Below are positions 33,401 to 44,879 of a stretch of DNA of 64,000 nt, in pieces. The notes beneath the pieces were generated by a model. The model searched no databases. It worked only from the letters and a program-made list of their open reading frames with translations, and was not told the DNA's origin. The stretch comes from Enchytraeus crypticus (lineage: Eukaryota > Annelida > Clitellata > Enchytraeida > Enchytraeidae), in the NCBI GenBank assembly GCA_905160935.1, contig CAJHZI010000305.1, positions 459,626 to 523,625 of the forward strand. The letters are read 5' to 3'. The position numbers and the translations under genes were made by a program. The stretch's first letter is position 1, and every line of letters starts with the position of its first letter.

Positions 33401-33701
33401 ATAATAATAATAACAATGATAATAATTATTATTATTATAACACAGAAGATAAAGTTTTTATACAAAAAAATAAAATTACAAAAATTTAATAATTATAATA
33501 AAAATAATGATAATAATAATAATAACAGTAATAGAGATAGAAATATTAATAGTTATTGCATTAGTAATAGCAATGGCGATAATAATACTAATAGTAATAG
33601 AAATATTAATAGTAATTGCATTAGTAATAGCAATGGCGATAATAATAATACTAATAGTAATAGAAATATTAATAGTAATTGCATTAGTAATAGCAATGGC
33701 G

Positions 33702-33732
<31 letters not shown>

Positions 33733-33750
33733 TTAAACTAATAATAGCAA
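33401..33750. repeat. ATA/ATT-rich repeat with 57-60-bp higher-order unit
   Basis: Triplet-rich tract after the copy B stop, with three copies of a unit containing 'ttgcattagtaatagcaatg'. Long frames on both strands are compositional. Confidence 0.95.
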
Positions 33751-33894
33751 TAGTAATAGCAATAGAGGGTAGATTTTTTTCATCTTGTCTGACTGTTTTT
33801 TTTATCACCGGACCAGCACCGTTTAGGATCTTTTTCTTTCTCTTCAGCACATGTTTTTTTCAGATCAATTGGGATGAATCGATTTGTAGTGACA

Positions 33895-33962
33895 TGTGAT
33901 GGGGGGACGTCCCTGACATCATCCTTGTATGAGGAAACGGACGTTAAATCTTTATTATTATT
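33895..33962 (+). repeat. Interspersed repeat family D, copy 2
   Basis: 'gacgtccctgacatcatcct', 'tgtatgaggaaacggacgtt' and an attattatt tail. Confidence 0.8.
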
Positions 33963-34651
33963 ATTAGTAATAGTGATAATACAATTACACTAATATAATT
34001 ATAATAATTAATTATACCAGTATAGTATTATAGCATATTGAAACCTTGCTAATATTACAACTATATCTACCTCGTTATTGCTTTAGCAAATAAATACTAG
34101 CAGAGATTAAATACTAACAAAAGTATTTAAATTATTAAATGTAATATTAAATTGTTGATCAAAATATAACTATGTAAATATAATAACTAGTATACGATTG
34201 ATGTTGTGTTCTTCTTGCTAGTCTATGTACTATACTTATTTATGACCTTATTTCTTAAGACTGTATTAGGACTGAATGTTACACTATTAAGACGTCACAC
34301 AAAGAAAATCGTAAGTTGACACTGAAGTTAGTATTTTACACTTTCAGGCAAATAATGTTTCGATTATACCGGTAGTCGTTCATGTGAGCGTGAAATACAT
34401 AAAATGATAAGCTGTAATCTTTACATACTTTATGATTTCTAAGTTTTAAAGTTATATCTGGGTCTAGTTTTCATTGTCTACTTAAAATACATTTTTGGTC
34501 ATCGCTAATTCGCCGTTTGTAGTGAACTCGCTATTGCTGTAGTTTATTTGTTGGAGACAGCATTGAGTTCTGTAGCTGAAGTTTTGTGTATTGTTGTAAA
34601 GCAAAGTCGACGAATGACTCTTTAAACAATATTAATTAAATAATTAAACAA

Positions 34652-34895
34652 TGTCTTAATAGCGTAGGGATAACGTCATGAAGCTTTAAATGACGGATCA
34701 TGAGGTGAATTGAACCCTCGTGGGTTCGATTCCCAGCTGCGCTGGGAATCGAACCCACGCTGATCTGAGAGTAAAATCTCGGACATTCACTGGACTGGTT
34801 GTACGGAAAATGGTCTAAATTTCCTAACGGTTTAAACATGTGATACTAAAAGTTATAGATATCAACACAGTTGATCATTTCACTGTAATGTGTGT
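34652..34895 (+). repeat. SINE family A, copy 5, with internal palindrome
   Basis: Full-length copy in plus orientation. The B-box segment (cgtgggttcgattcccagc, 34719-34737) is followed after 3 bp by its exact inverse (34741-34759) before the normal body resumes. Confidence 0.9.
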
Positions 34896-35374
34896 TACTT
34901 TTTTAATAGCAAATATGAGTTTGGATCGACATGTTCTTGCTAGTTTCACCTACGACGCAGGTAGGTCTAGACTTCAGAAATACTCACTCTATATAGGCCT
35001 AATATTAAACTCTATATAGGCTTAGACCTATCGGCGGCAGCATCAAAAGCAATTGATAGTCCATCAGTCAACGACCTGACTGAGTGTGAAATTGAATTCG
35101 TTATGTGTGTGGACTCGCGATGCTGTAGGTATGAACCATTCGCTGTGGTATCTCAGTGAGCCACCTAATTAACCAAGCTCTTAGCATTCATTAACTGAAT
35201 GCAAGGGGCGCATCTAGATAAATTCAAAGTGAGATTCTTGATTTACCGCAATGATAAATTGCGGTACTGAATAGTACCGCATTACAAAATTACGATATTT
35301 ACGTGTAAAATACAAATATATCGTGTCATTTCAACTAGAAAATGAAAACAGCCATATCTTTCCTAAATCTACAG

Positions 35375-35406
<32 letters not shown>

Positions 35407-36249
35407 AAATAAAGAGAGAGAGGGAGAGTAGAATCTCTATTATTTTTAATAGGGATGAGAACCTACGCACTTCACCACCTGTTCATCAGTAGAAAGGTTC
35501 ATGTAGATGCTAGGCGGTACTTGCCAATAGTTCTGCATAAACACTACAGAAAGAACAATTGATCAAAGTTGTTCCTACACGCATCAGATGTACCTCAATG
35601 CTCCTACAGACTCAGAGATGGACGTTAATATATTTATTTGTAATTATTCATTTTAATTTTATTTCAACACAATTAATCATCGAGGGTAATGCAGAATTTT
35701 CAAAGTTTCTCAACTGTTGCATCAGGTAAATGGCTAAAGTCTAATTTCTCTCTTTTTCTCCTCCTATATAGGAACCTGACCTTCTATAGCTACTTAGCTG
35801 TCTCACACATACCTAATTTTAACCTATCTAATCCTAACCAATCTGGCTAACTAGCTGAACTTTCTTAGACAAATATCGACACCTAACCTATCTAAATCTA
35901 ATCTATCTAAACCTTACCTATCTCAGCCTAATTTATCTGAATTAATTTTTCTAAACCTAGTCTATCTGGCTACTTAGTTAGACTAGCACACCAGTTAGCT
36001 AGGTTTTCTCAGGTTGGTGAATTAGCCTAAGTATTTTGTTCTGGATACCGGTAGTTATTAAATTTCGTTAAGACGTTTCAAAATAAAAAGAGGAGAGTTA
36101 AGCCTATTTGTGTAAATCTTATTTTACTAAAGTTATATTAGTAACGAGATGTAACAACTTTGCTCTGCCGTTACTAACTACCTGACCATTCCACATGTCT
36201 ACTAGTTAAATCAGTAATTCTTTTTTCAACTGCAATGCTTGACCCACAG
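34896..36249. other. Spacer or upstream intron of the Ig gene
   Basis: No coding exon recognised. It holds a (GA)n tract at 35372-35425 and a run of 'aacctatctaaacctaa'-like imperfect repeats around 35815-36000. Upstream exons of the Ig gene were sought here and not found. Confidence 0.5.
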
Positions 36250-37790
36250 CTATGATGCTGATGACGTCACTAAGCCACGCCTACACGCCTCTGACAGCTG
36301 TCTATCACGTGACGTCATACGGATCATCTCTTCAGCTGGATTGTCTAGCTCTGAGGACAGCCTCGATCAATCCACGGTCGTCTGGCCTCACGTCTGCAGA
36401 TCAATCCGGTTCCGCCGGGATAGCGAATGATAGGGGGTCCGGGTCCGGAGCTGATGGTTATCTCGGACGTCCGGAGATTGATCCTGATATGAAATTCGTT
36501 CAGTGGATTCTTCCGGATCTAAGAACGATTGAGGACAATTCGTCCCTAGTTCAGGACGTGAGTTTAGTTGAAGATGATCGTGGAAGCGGCACACTGCTTC
36601 TCAGCTTGTGAGTCGCATGTTAAAGTTTCTATTTTTAAAGTTTCTATACGTAAAGTCAAACTTAAGGCTCCTTACATTCGATTGAATTATTATCAAGATT
36701 CGACACATAAGCATACGTTACATATATATGTATAGGTATATAGGCCTATAAACATATGGGGCAGGCCGAGATTAGGTATGTTAGATGATTTAAAGACCCA
36801 CTCATACGTGGAAATTAAGGGGAAGGCGGAAGACAGATAAAAGAGTGAAGGCGTTATATACCATGGACCTGCCAGTAGGCAGTGCACTAAGCGAGAGAGA
36901 GGCCTATAAACTGTAGATGCCTGCTAGATTTGAAATCACTAAACTTACACGTCCCTTGTGACCAAAACCAGTCATAACTACCCTTTCGAGCTATAGAACT
37001 AATAGTTGTATCACTTGAAGTATAAATGTTCAACTCTAGAAATTCTACGACTAGGCATAAAATAATTTGAGCCGCTGAAGTTTTGTTTCACTTGAAATTG
37101 CAATAGTTCTGTAGAAATCCTTTATAACATTACCTTTTATTGTTTACCAGTTAATTAAAATGCACCTATCAAAAAACTCAAAAAACTACATAAGTCACAC
37201 CTACAACTCCTCCTACTTATTTCTTTATGTTGTTTAGTGTAAGACCACGCCTACAACTCATCCTACTTTATTTCTTTATGTTGTTTAGTCTAGTACCACG
37301 CCTACAACTCCTCCTACTTTATTTCTTTATGTTGTTTAGTGTAAGACCACGCCTACAACTCATCCTACTTTATCTCTTTATGTTTTTTAGTGTAAGACCA
37401 CGCCTACAACTCCTCCTATTTTATCTTTTTATGTTGTTTAGTGTAAGACCTCAGCACCTGGGTGACTACATATGCCACGCCTACAACTCATCCACCAAGC
37501 AGCGCGTCTACAGCCGCAGCACGCTCATCTTCTTGGCTCCGCCCATATGGGAGGAGTACAGAACGAACTTCATCACAGCCCTCGCGGCCTCGGGTTCGAC
37601 TCTAGTCCTGACCACACTGCTCTGCGTCATACACAGTCTACGCTGGAGACCCAGAGAAATTGACGACGATGAAGAGGGCAAAACTCCGACTTTCTGCCTG
37701 GTGGCAAGAAACGATGCTGAGAGACTAGGCTCAGAGAGAGATGGGAAATGTAACGATGGGTTTATAGCTGAGGGTTCTACCAGCATGTAG
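36250..37790 (+). CDS. Ig-domain type I membrane protein, last two exons (partial)
   Basis: Two exons, 36250-36607 and 37442-37790, join in phase (tt/t) through GTGAGT and TTTAG sites. Together they encode one Ig-like domain: GSSLQLDCLAL carries the first Cys, KFVQWILPDL the core Trp, GSGTLLLS the E-strand region, and HLGDYICHAYN the second Cys in the D-x-G-x-Y-x-C context. A short stem (APPIWEEYRTN) precedes a single hydrophobic span (FITALAASGSTLVLTTLLCVI), then a basic stop-transfer (HSLRWRPRE) and an acidic tail of about 55 residues ending at TAG. The xxWxLPD core resembles Ig domains of LRR-Ig neuronal receptors (LINGO, AMIGO, LRFN types), but no LRR exon is visible and the identity is unresolved. 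A long insert rich in Gly/Ser lies between the B and C strands. The 5' exons were not found. The last exon's acceptor is tandemly repeated upstream. Confidence 0.62.
36800..36902 (+). mobile_element. Repeat family F (LINE RT tail) copy 2
   Basis: 'cgtggaaattaaggggaaggcggaagacag' ... 'accatggacctgccagtagg' ... 'cagtgcactaagcgagagag' inside the Ig-gene intron. Confidence 0.65.
37180..37441 (+). repeat. About 52-bp array of the Ig gene's last-exon acceptor
   Basis: Five units of 'ttatgttgtttag' + 'tgtaagacc' + 'acgcctacaactcatcct'. Both the acceptor and the 'acgcctacaactcatcc' coding block (HAYNSS) of the real exon are represented, but the 26 exon bases between them (encoding HLGDYIC) are missing from every unit. 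The real exon begins at the right edge of the array. Confidence 0.88.
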
Positions 37791-38680
37791 GGTTCATTGC
37801 ATGAAGCTGCAGATATCATGTAAAAAGCATTTAATTGTAGAACAAAACTTAGAATATGTTAAGTGTGTAGGGCGCTAGATGTATTCATGTATTTTGTCAT
37901 TGAACACAACAATTTAAATTAGTTAAGTGTTCATTAGCATTACCAGTATCAGAAGTCATCGTGAATAGTGAGCGATATTAAGTGACCGATCCTGAGGGGC
38001 ACTGAAGTCACGTGAGTTTCAATTTACGAGCAGGCAGATCAGAGAGTAAAATATCGGACACGAATCGAACCGGCGAATGGATTATTAACTACTAACTGAT
38101 TTATACATGTGATATTGAATGTGATTTGTACCATCATGGATATTATTTTCACTCTATTTGGTGTTTAACATGTTATTTTGCGGTCTCGCAGATTTAGGAA
38201 GTAGAATGAACTGAAGTACCTAAACTGGGAAAGAGTTCGCATTATGATTACTATTGCAATTTTTGCTGTGTAATCAATCGAGTGATACCATTAGCATTAT
38301 CATCATCATCTTCCGTCAGTGACGTCATTAGCAAGTAAAGAGAAAATGTCTGTTGCCGTTTATGATTTGTCTTCTAGTTTTTAATATACAACACGCTTTA
38401 GTCGTGTCTTAGAATGACTTGCAGTTAAAGCTGAGTTTATTCATGGGATCCTATTAATCTGATATACGACGAGAAATCATTAGTTTAAATTAGTATGTAC
38501 GTGTACTACAATGAAGATCGTTAAATAAGTTTATTTTGAACTGCTTAGGTCAAGTAGGGAATGTTTATAAATAGATGACAATACAAAGTCATAGGCCGAG
38601 TAAAACATTGTAAACAACTTAACAAAGAAACAAAATATTTACAACGAAATGTTGGATTTTCTAGAAAGTGTAACAGTTCA
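37791..38680. other. Spacer with a diverged SINE A copy
   Basis: Around 37985-38165 the order 'gaccgatcctgagg', 'cagatcagagagtaaaat', 'tatcggac' and 'acatgtgatatt' follows SINE A with heavy divergence. The rest shows no gene. Confidence 0.45.
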
Positions 38681-38696
38681 AGGCCTGCATCTGTGC

Positions 38697-38805
38697 AAAG
38701 TACAGGCTCATAGCAAAGTACAGGCTCATAGCAAAGTACAGGTCCATAGCAAAGTACAGGTCCATAGCAAAGTACAGGTCCATAGCAAAGTACAGGTCCA
38801 TAGCG
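38697..38805. repeat. 18-bp minisatellite, six copies
   Basis: Unit 'catagcaaagtacaggtc'. Confidence 0.97.
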
Positions 38806-38877
38806 TAAGATTACAACTTAGCTTATTTGTGGCCTTGAAGCGATGCTTTAAACTAAACGTAAACACAGCGATAGATA

Positions 38878-39098
38878 CACATACACACGAGGGCACATAC
38901 AAACATACTGTATAGGCTATTTATATATACAAACACACTGTGACACACACACACTGTGACACAGAAACGTATACGCACACGTACTACATACTTAGACACA
39001 CACATCTCTGTGTATGTGTATACACACAGGCAAACACACACATACATACAGACACGTACTCGTACACACACACATTCATACACACACACACACGACTG
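38878..39098. repeat. (AC)n-rich tract
   Basis: Interrupted CA dinucleotide with tacacaca variants. Frames on both strands are compositional. Confidence 0.95.
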
Positions 39099-40196
39099 GA
39101 AGCATATTCATGGAAAATGAACAATGTCAGGCGAACAACAGCTCTTGAAGAAATTGACTAATTGAACGAAACATACTTAACTATAAACCTCCGGTTTTCA
39201 CATAAGCGAATTACATAAAGAATATTTTCAATAAAGTTTCATTCTCAGGAAATATCCGATTTAGTTTCGAAATGCTCAATTTCTCACACGTAGTTTGAAT
39301 CATGGTGCTTATGTCAGAGAAAAATAAAACGTTTTATCACAACATTATGGCATCACAGGCGGTCTACGATTTGAAATCATTTCAATCAAGTTTAGAGTCT
39401 AAGACACTAAGGATAGATTCTGGAAGAGAGGCAAGAGGTGGAATGCTTACTGCAGCAAGAAATTGAGAGCAGAGATATTTCAAGAATTGCTAATAGTCAC
39501 TCTCAGTTACGTTTAAGAAGAATGTGCGCCCTCTAAACAATCTTATCCACTGGCACAGAAAGAAACTCTTAGTATATGCGTTAGCTACCGCCTGCGGATA
39601 GCCGTGTCGGTGAGTCTATTATCAGTTTTACATCGGCATTAACTGTGGAATGCAAGGCATTCAGTAAAGCGCATATTAACATAGTGGAATAGTATGAAAG
39701 CTCGTCAATGCTACAGTTCACGAGTATTATATATTTACACAAAAGTAACAATAGCAGCAACAATTGTATCTTATTTAAATTCTCTAGTTACACAACATCT
39801 CTTCTTTCAGGAAATCTAGTTAAGCAATTCTTGGCTCTGTTATTTCTCTAGCTATACGGTTTACAGCGCTATTCAATTTTTCTATGCTGAAAGATTGTGG
39901 ACAGTTCAATTTTCTAGGTTCACAGTTTAGGTCTATGGTGTAACGTAATATCTAGGTTCATTATTTTTGCGAAAAGAATCATTCATCGAGATAGAGAATT
40001 ATTTTACTAAGAGTGTCAGTTCATTCGAAGCTACTAAGAGCATCAGTTCATTGGAAGTTATTTCTGCGGGTCTCTGTTACATCAAACTTAACTAAATCCA
40101 CCGGGACATAAAATACTTTAAACCTTTCGAACTTCAAAAATATTCAAGCCAAATCACTGGAAAATTAGACTTGGGAATCAACTAAACTATTAACTT
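39099..40196. other. 3' flank of CH25H-like gene A; no gene seen
   Basis: AT-rich, with stops in all frames. It is expected to hold the 3' UTR of the minus-strand gene, though I saw no convincing polyadenylation signal. Confidence 0.5.
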
Positions 40197-41536
40197 CTAA
40201 TCGCTTCTGTCTCTTATTTCACTGACAACATTCTCGCTCCGTTCTTCACTCGGCTTCTCTCGCTCACTCGCTTTATACTCGCTACCAAACAGCCGATCGA
40301 ACCAGTTGAAGTAGGGCTGGAAGTTGGTCATCGGGCGCTGATGATGCATGTCGTGCTTGCGGGACCCGCCCCAGAAGGGCGCCCAGTGGTGAGGCATGAA
40401 CGGCAGGTCGTACCCGCAATGGTCCTCCACGCTGACCGCCAGGACGAAGGCCATGAAGCACCAGGCGGTGAGAGGGTGGGCTCCGAGCAACCACGGCGAG
40501 GTGGTGGTGAAGAAGCCCAGGCTGAAGAGCTCCCAGGGGTGGGAGTACTGGGTCACCCAGCTGTTGACGGACATGTAGCGGTGGTGGAATGAGTGGAAGT
40601 TACGGTAGAGGAAGCGGATCTTGTGGTGAAGGACGTGCCAGATGTAGTACTCGCAGTCGACGATAGCTAGAGCGGCGTACTGGTGCCAGCAGAACTCCCA
40701 CAGGCTGGGTGCTGTGGCGGGCAGATGGGTGCTGGCAGTCCACGCACACTAAACAAATCAATAAATCAATCAATCAACTAATCTGCCAGTTTTCATTCAA
40801 TGCTTATTAATTACAGATTAAGATTTAATTTACTTAAAATTGAAAGAGTTTATTAGTTACTTTATCGATTTGTGTGTATGACGTTAACTAGTGGAATCTC
40901 TTATCTCTGCTAATTGTTCTTCTGTAGTTGTGACTCTTTCTGTAGCAGTATTTAAGTCATGTATGGTCTCTTATTGTCCGACGTAAACTAATAAATCAAA
41001 TGACACATTAATGAAATAACTGATTTCTATTCTGACATCTAAGTAAAAATTACTTAGTTATTCTCACCTAATTAGTTACCAAATATTACTTATATATAGG
41101 CCTAACTAAGCTACTAAGCAGCTAGAGCAGCGGTTCCTACCTGAGCCACAGAGGCGGGTAGAACATAGAGAAGGTGGTTCCAGGTGGTTGTGGCTATGGC
41201 AGGAAGAAGATGTCTAGACCAGGTGAGCTCGGCTTGGGGTTGAACTTTGTAGCTCTTGATCCAGGGGAACCTCTCAGAGCAGAGATCAAGGACGGTGCAG
41301 GGGACCTGACACAGGAGATAGATAATGAGGTAGATGAGCATGGGGAAGGCTGGAGATGAGGTTAACCACGTGTATCTGAGGGCTAGAGACCACAGTGGCT
41401 GCAGGAGTCGTGTGTCGTTATCAAACAGTAGAGAAGTATTTGCGGCACCAAACACATAGGAAGCCACCTTTGATGAGAAAAGCTCATTGAGTGCTTCAGG
41501 ATTCTCCAAGGGTTTGAATAGTAGCGAGTTATCCAT
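40197..41536 (-). CDS. Cholesterol 25-hydroxylase-like / fatty acid hydroxylase, copy A
   Basis: Two exons on the minus strand, 41536-41141 and 40748-40197, joined in phase 0 to give 315 residues. Membrane-bound di-iron hydroxylase of the fatty acid hydroxylase superfamily. The His clusters are all present: HVLHHK, HSFHHRY and HDMHHQ, with NSWVTQYSHPWELFSLGFFTT, LLGAHPLTAW and SVEDHCGYDLPF matching CH25H in order. Exon 1 carries the hydrophobic spans (FPMLIYLIIYLLCQVPCTVL and a helix before LLYVLPASVAQ); exon 2 carries the catalytic part. Mammalian CH25H makes 25-hydroxycholesterol in the ER. The substrate here is unknown and C4-sterol or other sterol oxidation is possible. Length is near the CH25H norm, but unlike the intronless mammalian gene it has one intron. 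The tail (ASEREKPSEERSE) is charged and variable. Confidence 0.9.
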
Positions 41537-41917
41537 AGTGATACTTCTTATATCTATTCCGTGGCATAAATTTATGAAATTTTTGTAGTCTATGTCTTGC
41601 TAGTGTCTTAGATGTTAAAGCAGTGAATTCTATTCAATGAGATAAACCTGTATCAATCAGCATAAACCATACTATCTACGGAAATATTCTTCAACTAAAC
41701 CGATCGGTGTATCTGTAGTAAGTTAAATATTAATCTATGAAAGAAAACAAATGAAATAGTTCAAACTATTTGATCATATAACAATGGTCTACTAGTTGAC
41801 CAGGTTGCCTTTGAGATAGTATCAGCTTGTAGATCCATTGACACTCTACTGGAAAAGTGAATGCAAACATATCATAATTAAGAATTTTCACCATGGATCT
41901 GCCATTTTAAGAACACC

Positions 41918-41922
<5 letters not shown>

Positions 41923-41953
<31 letters not shown>
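41923..41953. repeat. (GA)n microsatellite
   Basis: About 30 bp of GA dinucleotide. Confidence 0.95.
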
Positions 41954-41954
<1 letters not shown>

Positions 41955-42062
41955 GGGTGGAGAGTGAAAGTGATAATGACCAGAGACTTCTATAGCTACT
42001 ATATATGCGCTTAAATGAAAGAAATGTAGCCTAATGAATAAGATAAAACAGTGATGATTATA

Positions 42063-42242
42063 ACTAGGACTATAATATAACTAGGACTATAATATAACTA
42101 GGACTATGCTAACTAGGACTACGATGACACTGGACGCAATGACTAGCTAGGACTATGCTAACTAGCACTACGATGACACTGGACGCAATGACTAGCTAGG
42201 ACTATGCTAACTAACACTACGATGACACTGGACGCAATGACT
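42063..42242. repeat. About 57-bp tandem repeat
   Basis: Three copies of a unit with 'gactagctaggactatgcta' and 'actacgatgacactggacgc', preceded by short 'ataactaggactat' units. Confidence 0.92.
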
Positions 42243-42539
42243 TTAGTTATACTGACAATATCTTGAAATAAGGTTTCTATGAGTCACACTTTTCCTCAGC
42301 AGCTTTATTATAATAGATCTATAATATTTATAATCTCTAGCTGTTTCGAAGCACATTGCACGAGCCCGTATAACCACTAAATCAAATTTCATTGATTCAA
42401 TTAGCTACCTCGGCCTGTATTTATTTATTTAAAGTGTAAATGTTAGTGAATCATCATTTAGCAGGCACTCTATGCTTCTAGCTTATAAATTAAACAAGTG
42501 TAATCGTATTTATGCGCAATATTAAGTTATTGTCGGCTT

Positions 42540-42725
42540 AGTCTAAAAGGCCTAGCTATTCGATCAGCTTAGCCTAGGTAGGCCTAGCCAGGCCTAGCTA
42601 TCCGATCAGCTCAGCCTAGGCAGGCCTAGCCAGGCCTAGAAAGGCCTAGCTATCCGATCAACTCAGCCTGGGCAGGCCTAGCTATCCGATCAACTCAGCC
42701 TAGCTAAGCCTAGCCAGGCCTAGCT
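42540..42725. repeat. GGCCTAG-rich imperfect tandem repeat
   Basis: Four variants of 'gcctagctatccgatcagct' + 'cagcctaggcaggcctagcc'. It is locally GC-rich in AT-rich surroundings. Confidence 0.9.
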
Positions 42726-43167
42726 TACATGCGTATAAACATTAATTCGATCAGCTCCTAACGGCTAGCAACTTATCAAATTCTCAAATACAGCAGCAAT
42801 ACTTCCTTCGTTACACCACCTACTCTATCCTATATGACACAATTGAATGCTAATTTACGCTACAGTTTAGCTGATAAGCCGTGAAGTTACCAGTAACTGA
42901 ATACTTCAGCACCTGGTAGGCTACATGCATAATATTACTCACCACAGCCCAGTGGCTGCATCAACAGAACGGCAACTAATTGCGCAGCTTCTTTATCGAT
43001 TTTTCTTTAACGTCGCACAACCCGCAGTCGCTGCATATGAAGCCCCTGCATGGATTGAGATAGAGGGAAAAAGCATCCTAATTTAAGTCCACTTGAGAAA
43101 GATCAGCCTAGAAATGATTTTAAAAACTTCTCTCGTCTATAGGCCAATTATAGTGACTATATACACT

Positions 43168-43302
43168 GGCTGGACCCAGTGGCGAAGTCGGTAAGATACT
43201 CGACCGCCGATTAGTATGCGCGGAGTTCAAATCCTGGGCTTTCCCGTCGCTGACATCGCTTTCGAGTGAGGAAACGAAGGTTAACTTTAGCTTTACCAGA
43301 TT
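43168..43302 (+). repeat. SINE family B, copy 6
   Basis: Full-length: 'cagtggcgaagtcggtaaga', 'gagttcaaatcctgggct', 'cgctgacatcgctttcgag', tail 'aactttagctttacc'. It is followed by a 'cactgggtca' family repeat. Confidence 0.9.
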
Positions 43303-43378
43303 TTATAACATAACATAACAAACACTGGGTCAGATGGCATAATATCTTGTTTGAGACCCACACGAAATAAGAGTTTCA
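43303..43378 (+). repeat. Short interspersed repeat 'cactgggtca' family, copy 2
   Basis: 'cataacataacaaacactgg', 'gtcagatggcata', 'ttgtttgagaccca' as at 16008. Confidence 0.5.
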
Positions 43379-44879
43379 AAACTTACCTACACAAATAGCA
43401 TAGCATAACTTAATTAACATAATTGGTCAGGTCTTCGAATCACTTGGAAGACCGCCCGTTTAAGATTACGATCAGAATTAGATAGTCGGCTCAAAGATCT
43501 TATCAAGCAGGGTCAACCGAAAATGTGTGAATGGATAATCTTGGGGCATGCACTTGCAAGGGACGTCACTAATATTCAACGTCTGAATATAGTCATTCGG
43601 AAGTTATTAATTAGAATCATTGATCTCGATTCTCGAATGTTATTTGCTGTGAATATTTTCATTTTAAATATAAATAAATAATATGAATTAAAAAATAACA
43701 TTAAGAACTATTAATAGTAAATATATTCGGCTATAGGGCCTGTTTATAACTGCAAAATCAATTAATTACCGCGTCGAGTATGCCATGATGTCCATGAAGA
43801 ATAGGTCAATTGTATAATAATAACTGTGTTATAAGAGGCGACTAAGCAATTACAGGCCTATAATAGAGTTTTTCAAGACTAAAACATACAAGAATTAGAG
43901 CATAATTTTTGTGAAGGGCTAAATTACTTATTGATATATGGAGTCCCCGCTTTAAAGGTTTTTTTTTTAAAAACATTTTTACTGATACATATACTGTTAT
44001 ACATTATGCAATATACATGTAAGTTGACTAATATGCTTGTTAAACAACACGATTTATAGGTAGATATTCAAATGTGATATTAATAATTACCTATATGATA
44101 GTAGTAGGCTATGAAATATGTCTATAATCATAACAAATGATTGTTATATAGGCCTACATGTACGTTTCGTCATTCATTTTCATCAATTCACCTTTTAATT
44201 TGAAAAACCGAAAGTCGATTAGAATTTTTATTATTATAATAAAAATATTTGTAATTGCAAGTATTTGAAGTTTGAACTAGCCTATTTTAAGGCACAACCG
44301 AGAAACTGGATATGCCCTTGTACCTTTAGAGCTTGTGTAAAGTACTTTGAAGGCTTATAAACGAAAACATTAAGTTGGCCTACTGTTTACAACTCGCTAA
44401 ATATATGCATGTATATACATATATCATATGTACGTTAGCCTTCCCTATATCTCGCCCTGCACAGGATGTTAGAGTATTCTAAACTTTTCATAGAAGTAAA
44501 CAAACTAATAAATCTGAAATCATTATAATACACTGAGCTTCAAACATGAAACGGTGTCCCATAGTGTAGGCCTATAGAGAGATATAAACTGATAGAAATT
44601 GTTCGGTATTAGAGACTGCTTTAAAAAATGCCAATTTTCTCCTGATTTGGTTTACGATTTATCGTATCATTGAAATAATATCAACGATAGGCTAAATGCA
44701 GTATTTTTCTGCAAAGTATATCAATAAAAGCTACAAATTAGGCTGATGTGTTAGCAAAGACAACGGTTTAATTTAGCTTGGAATTAGCTTCAGCTTCTAA
44801 AGCTCTTTTGCTTGGCAAAAACTTTAATTAACTGCAATAAAATAATTACCTATATTAACGAGTTTGATAAATCATTAAT
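43379..44879. other. Spacer, nothing recognised
   Basis: AT-rich with several ggccta motifs. No coding frame or repeat family identified. Confidence 0.5.

Noticed and set aside
33416..33899. Overlapping Asn-rich and Ile-rich frames
   Set aside because: Triplet microsatellite (aat/att) translated in different frames.
37227..37441. Leu/Phe-rich repeats (RPRLQLILLYFFMLFSV) as the N-terminus of the Ig protein
   Set aside because: These are translations of the acceptor array. The acceptor at 37440-37441 joins in phase to the Ig exon at 36250-36607, which supplies the missing first half of the Ig domain.
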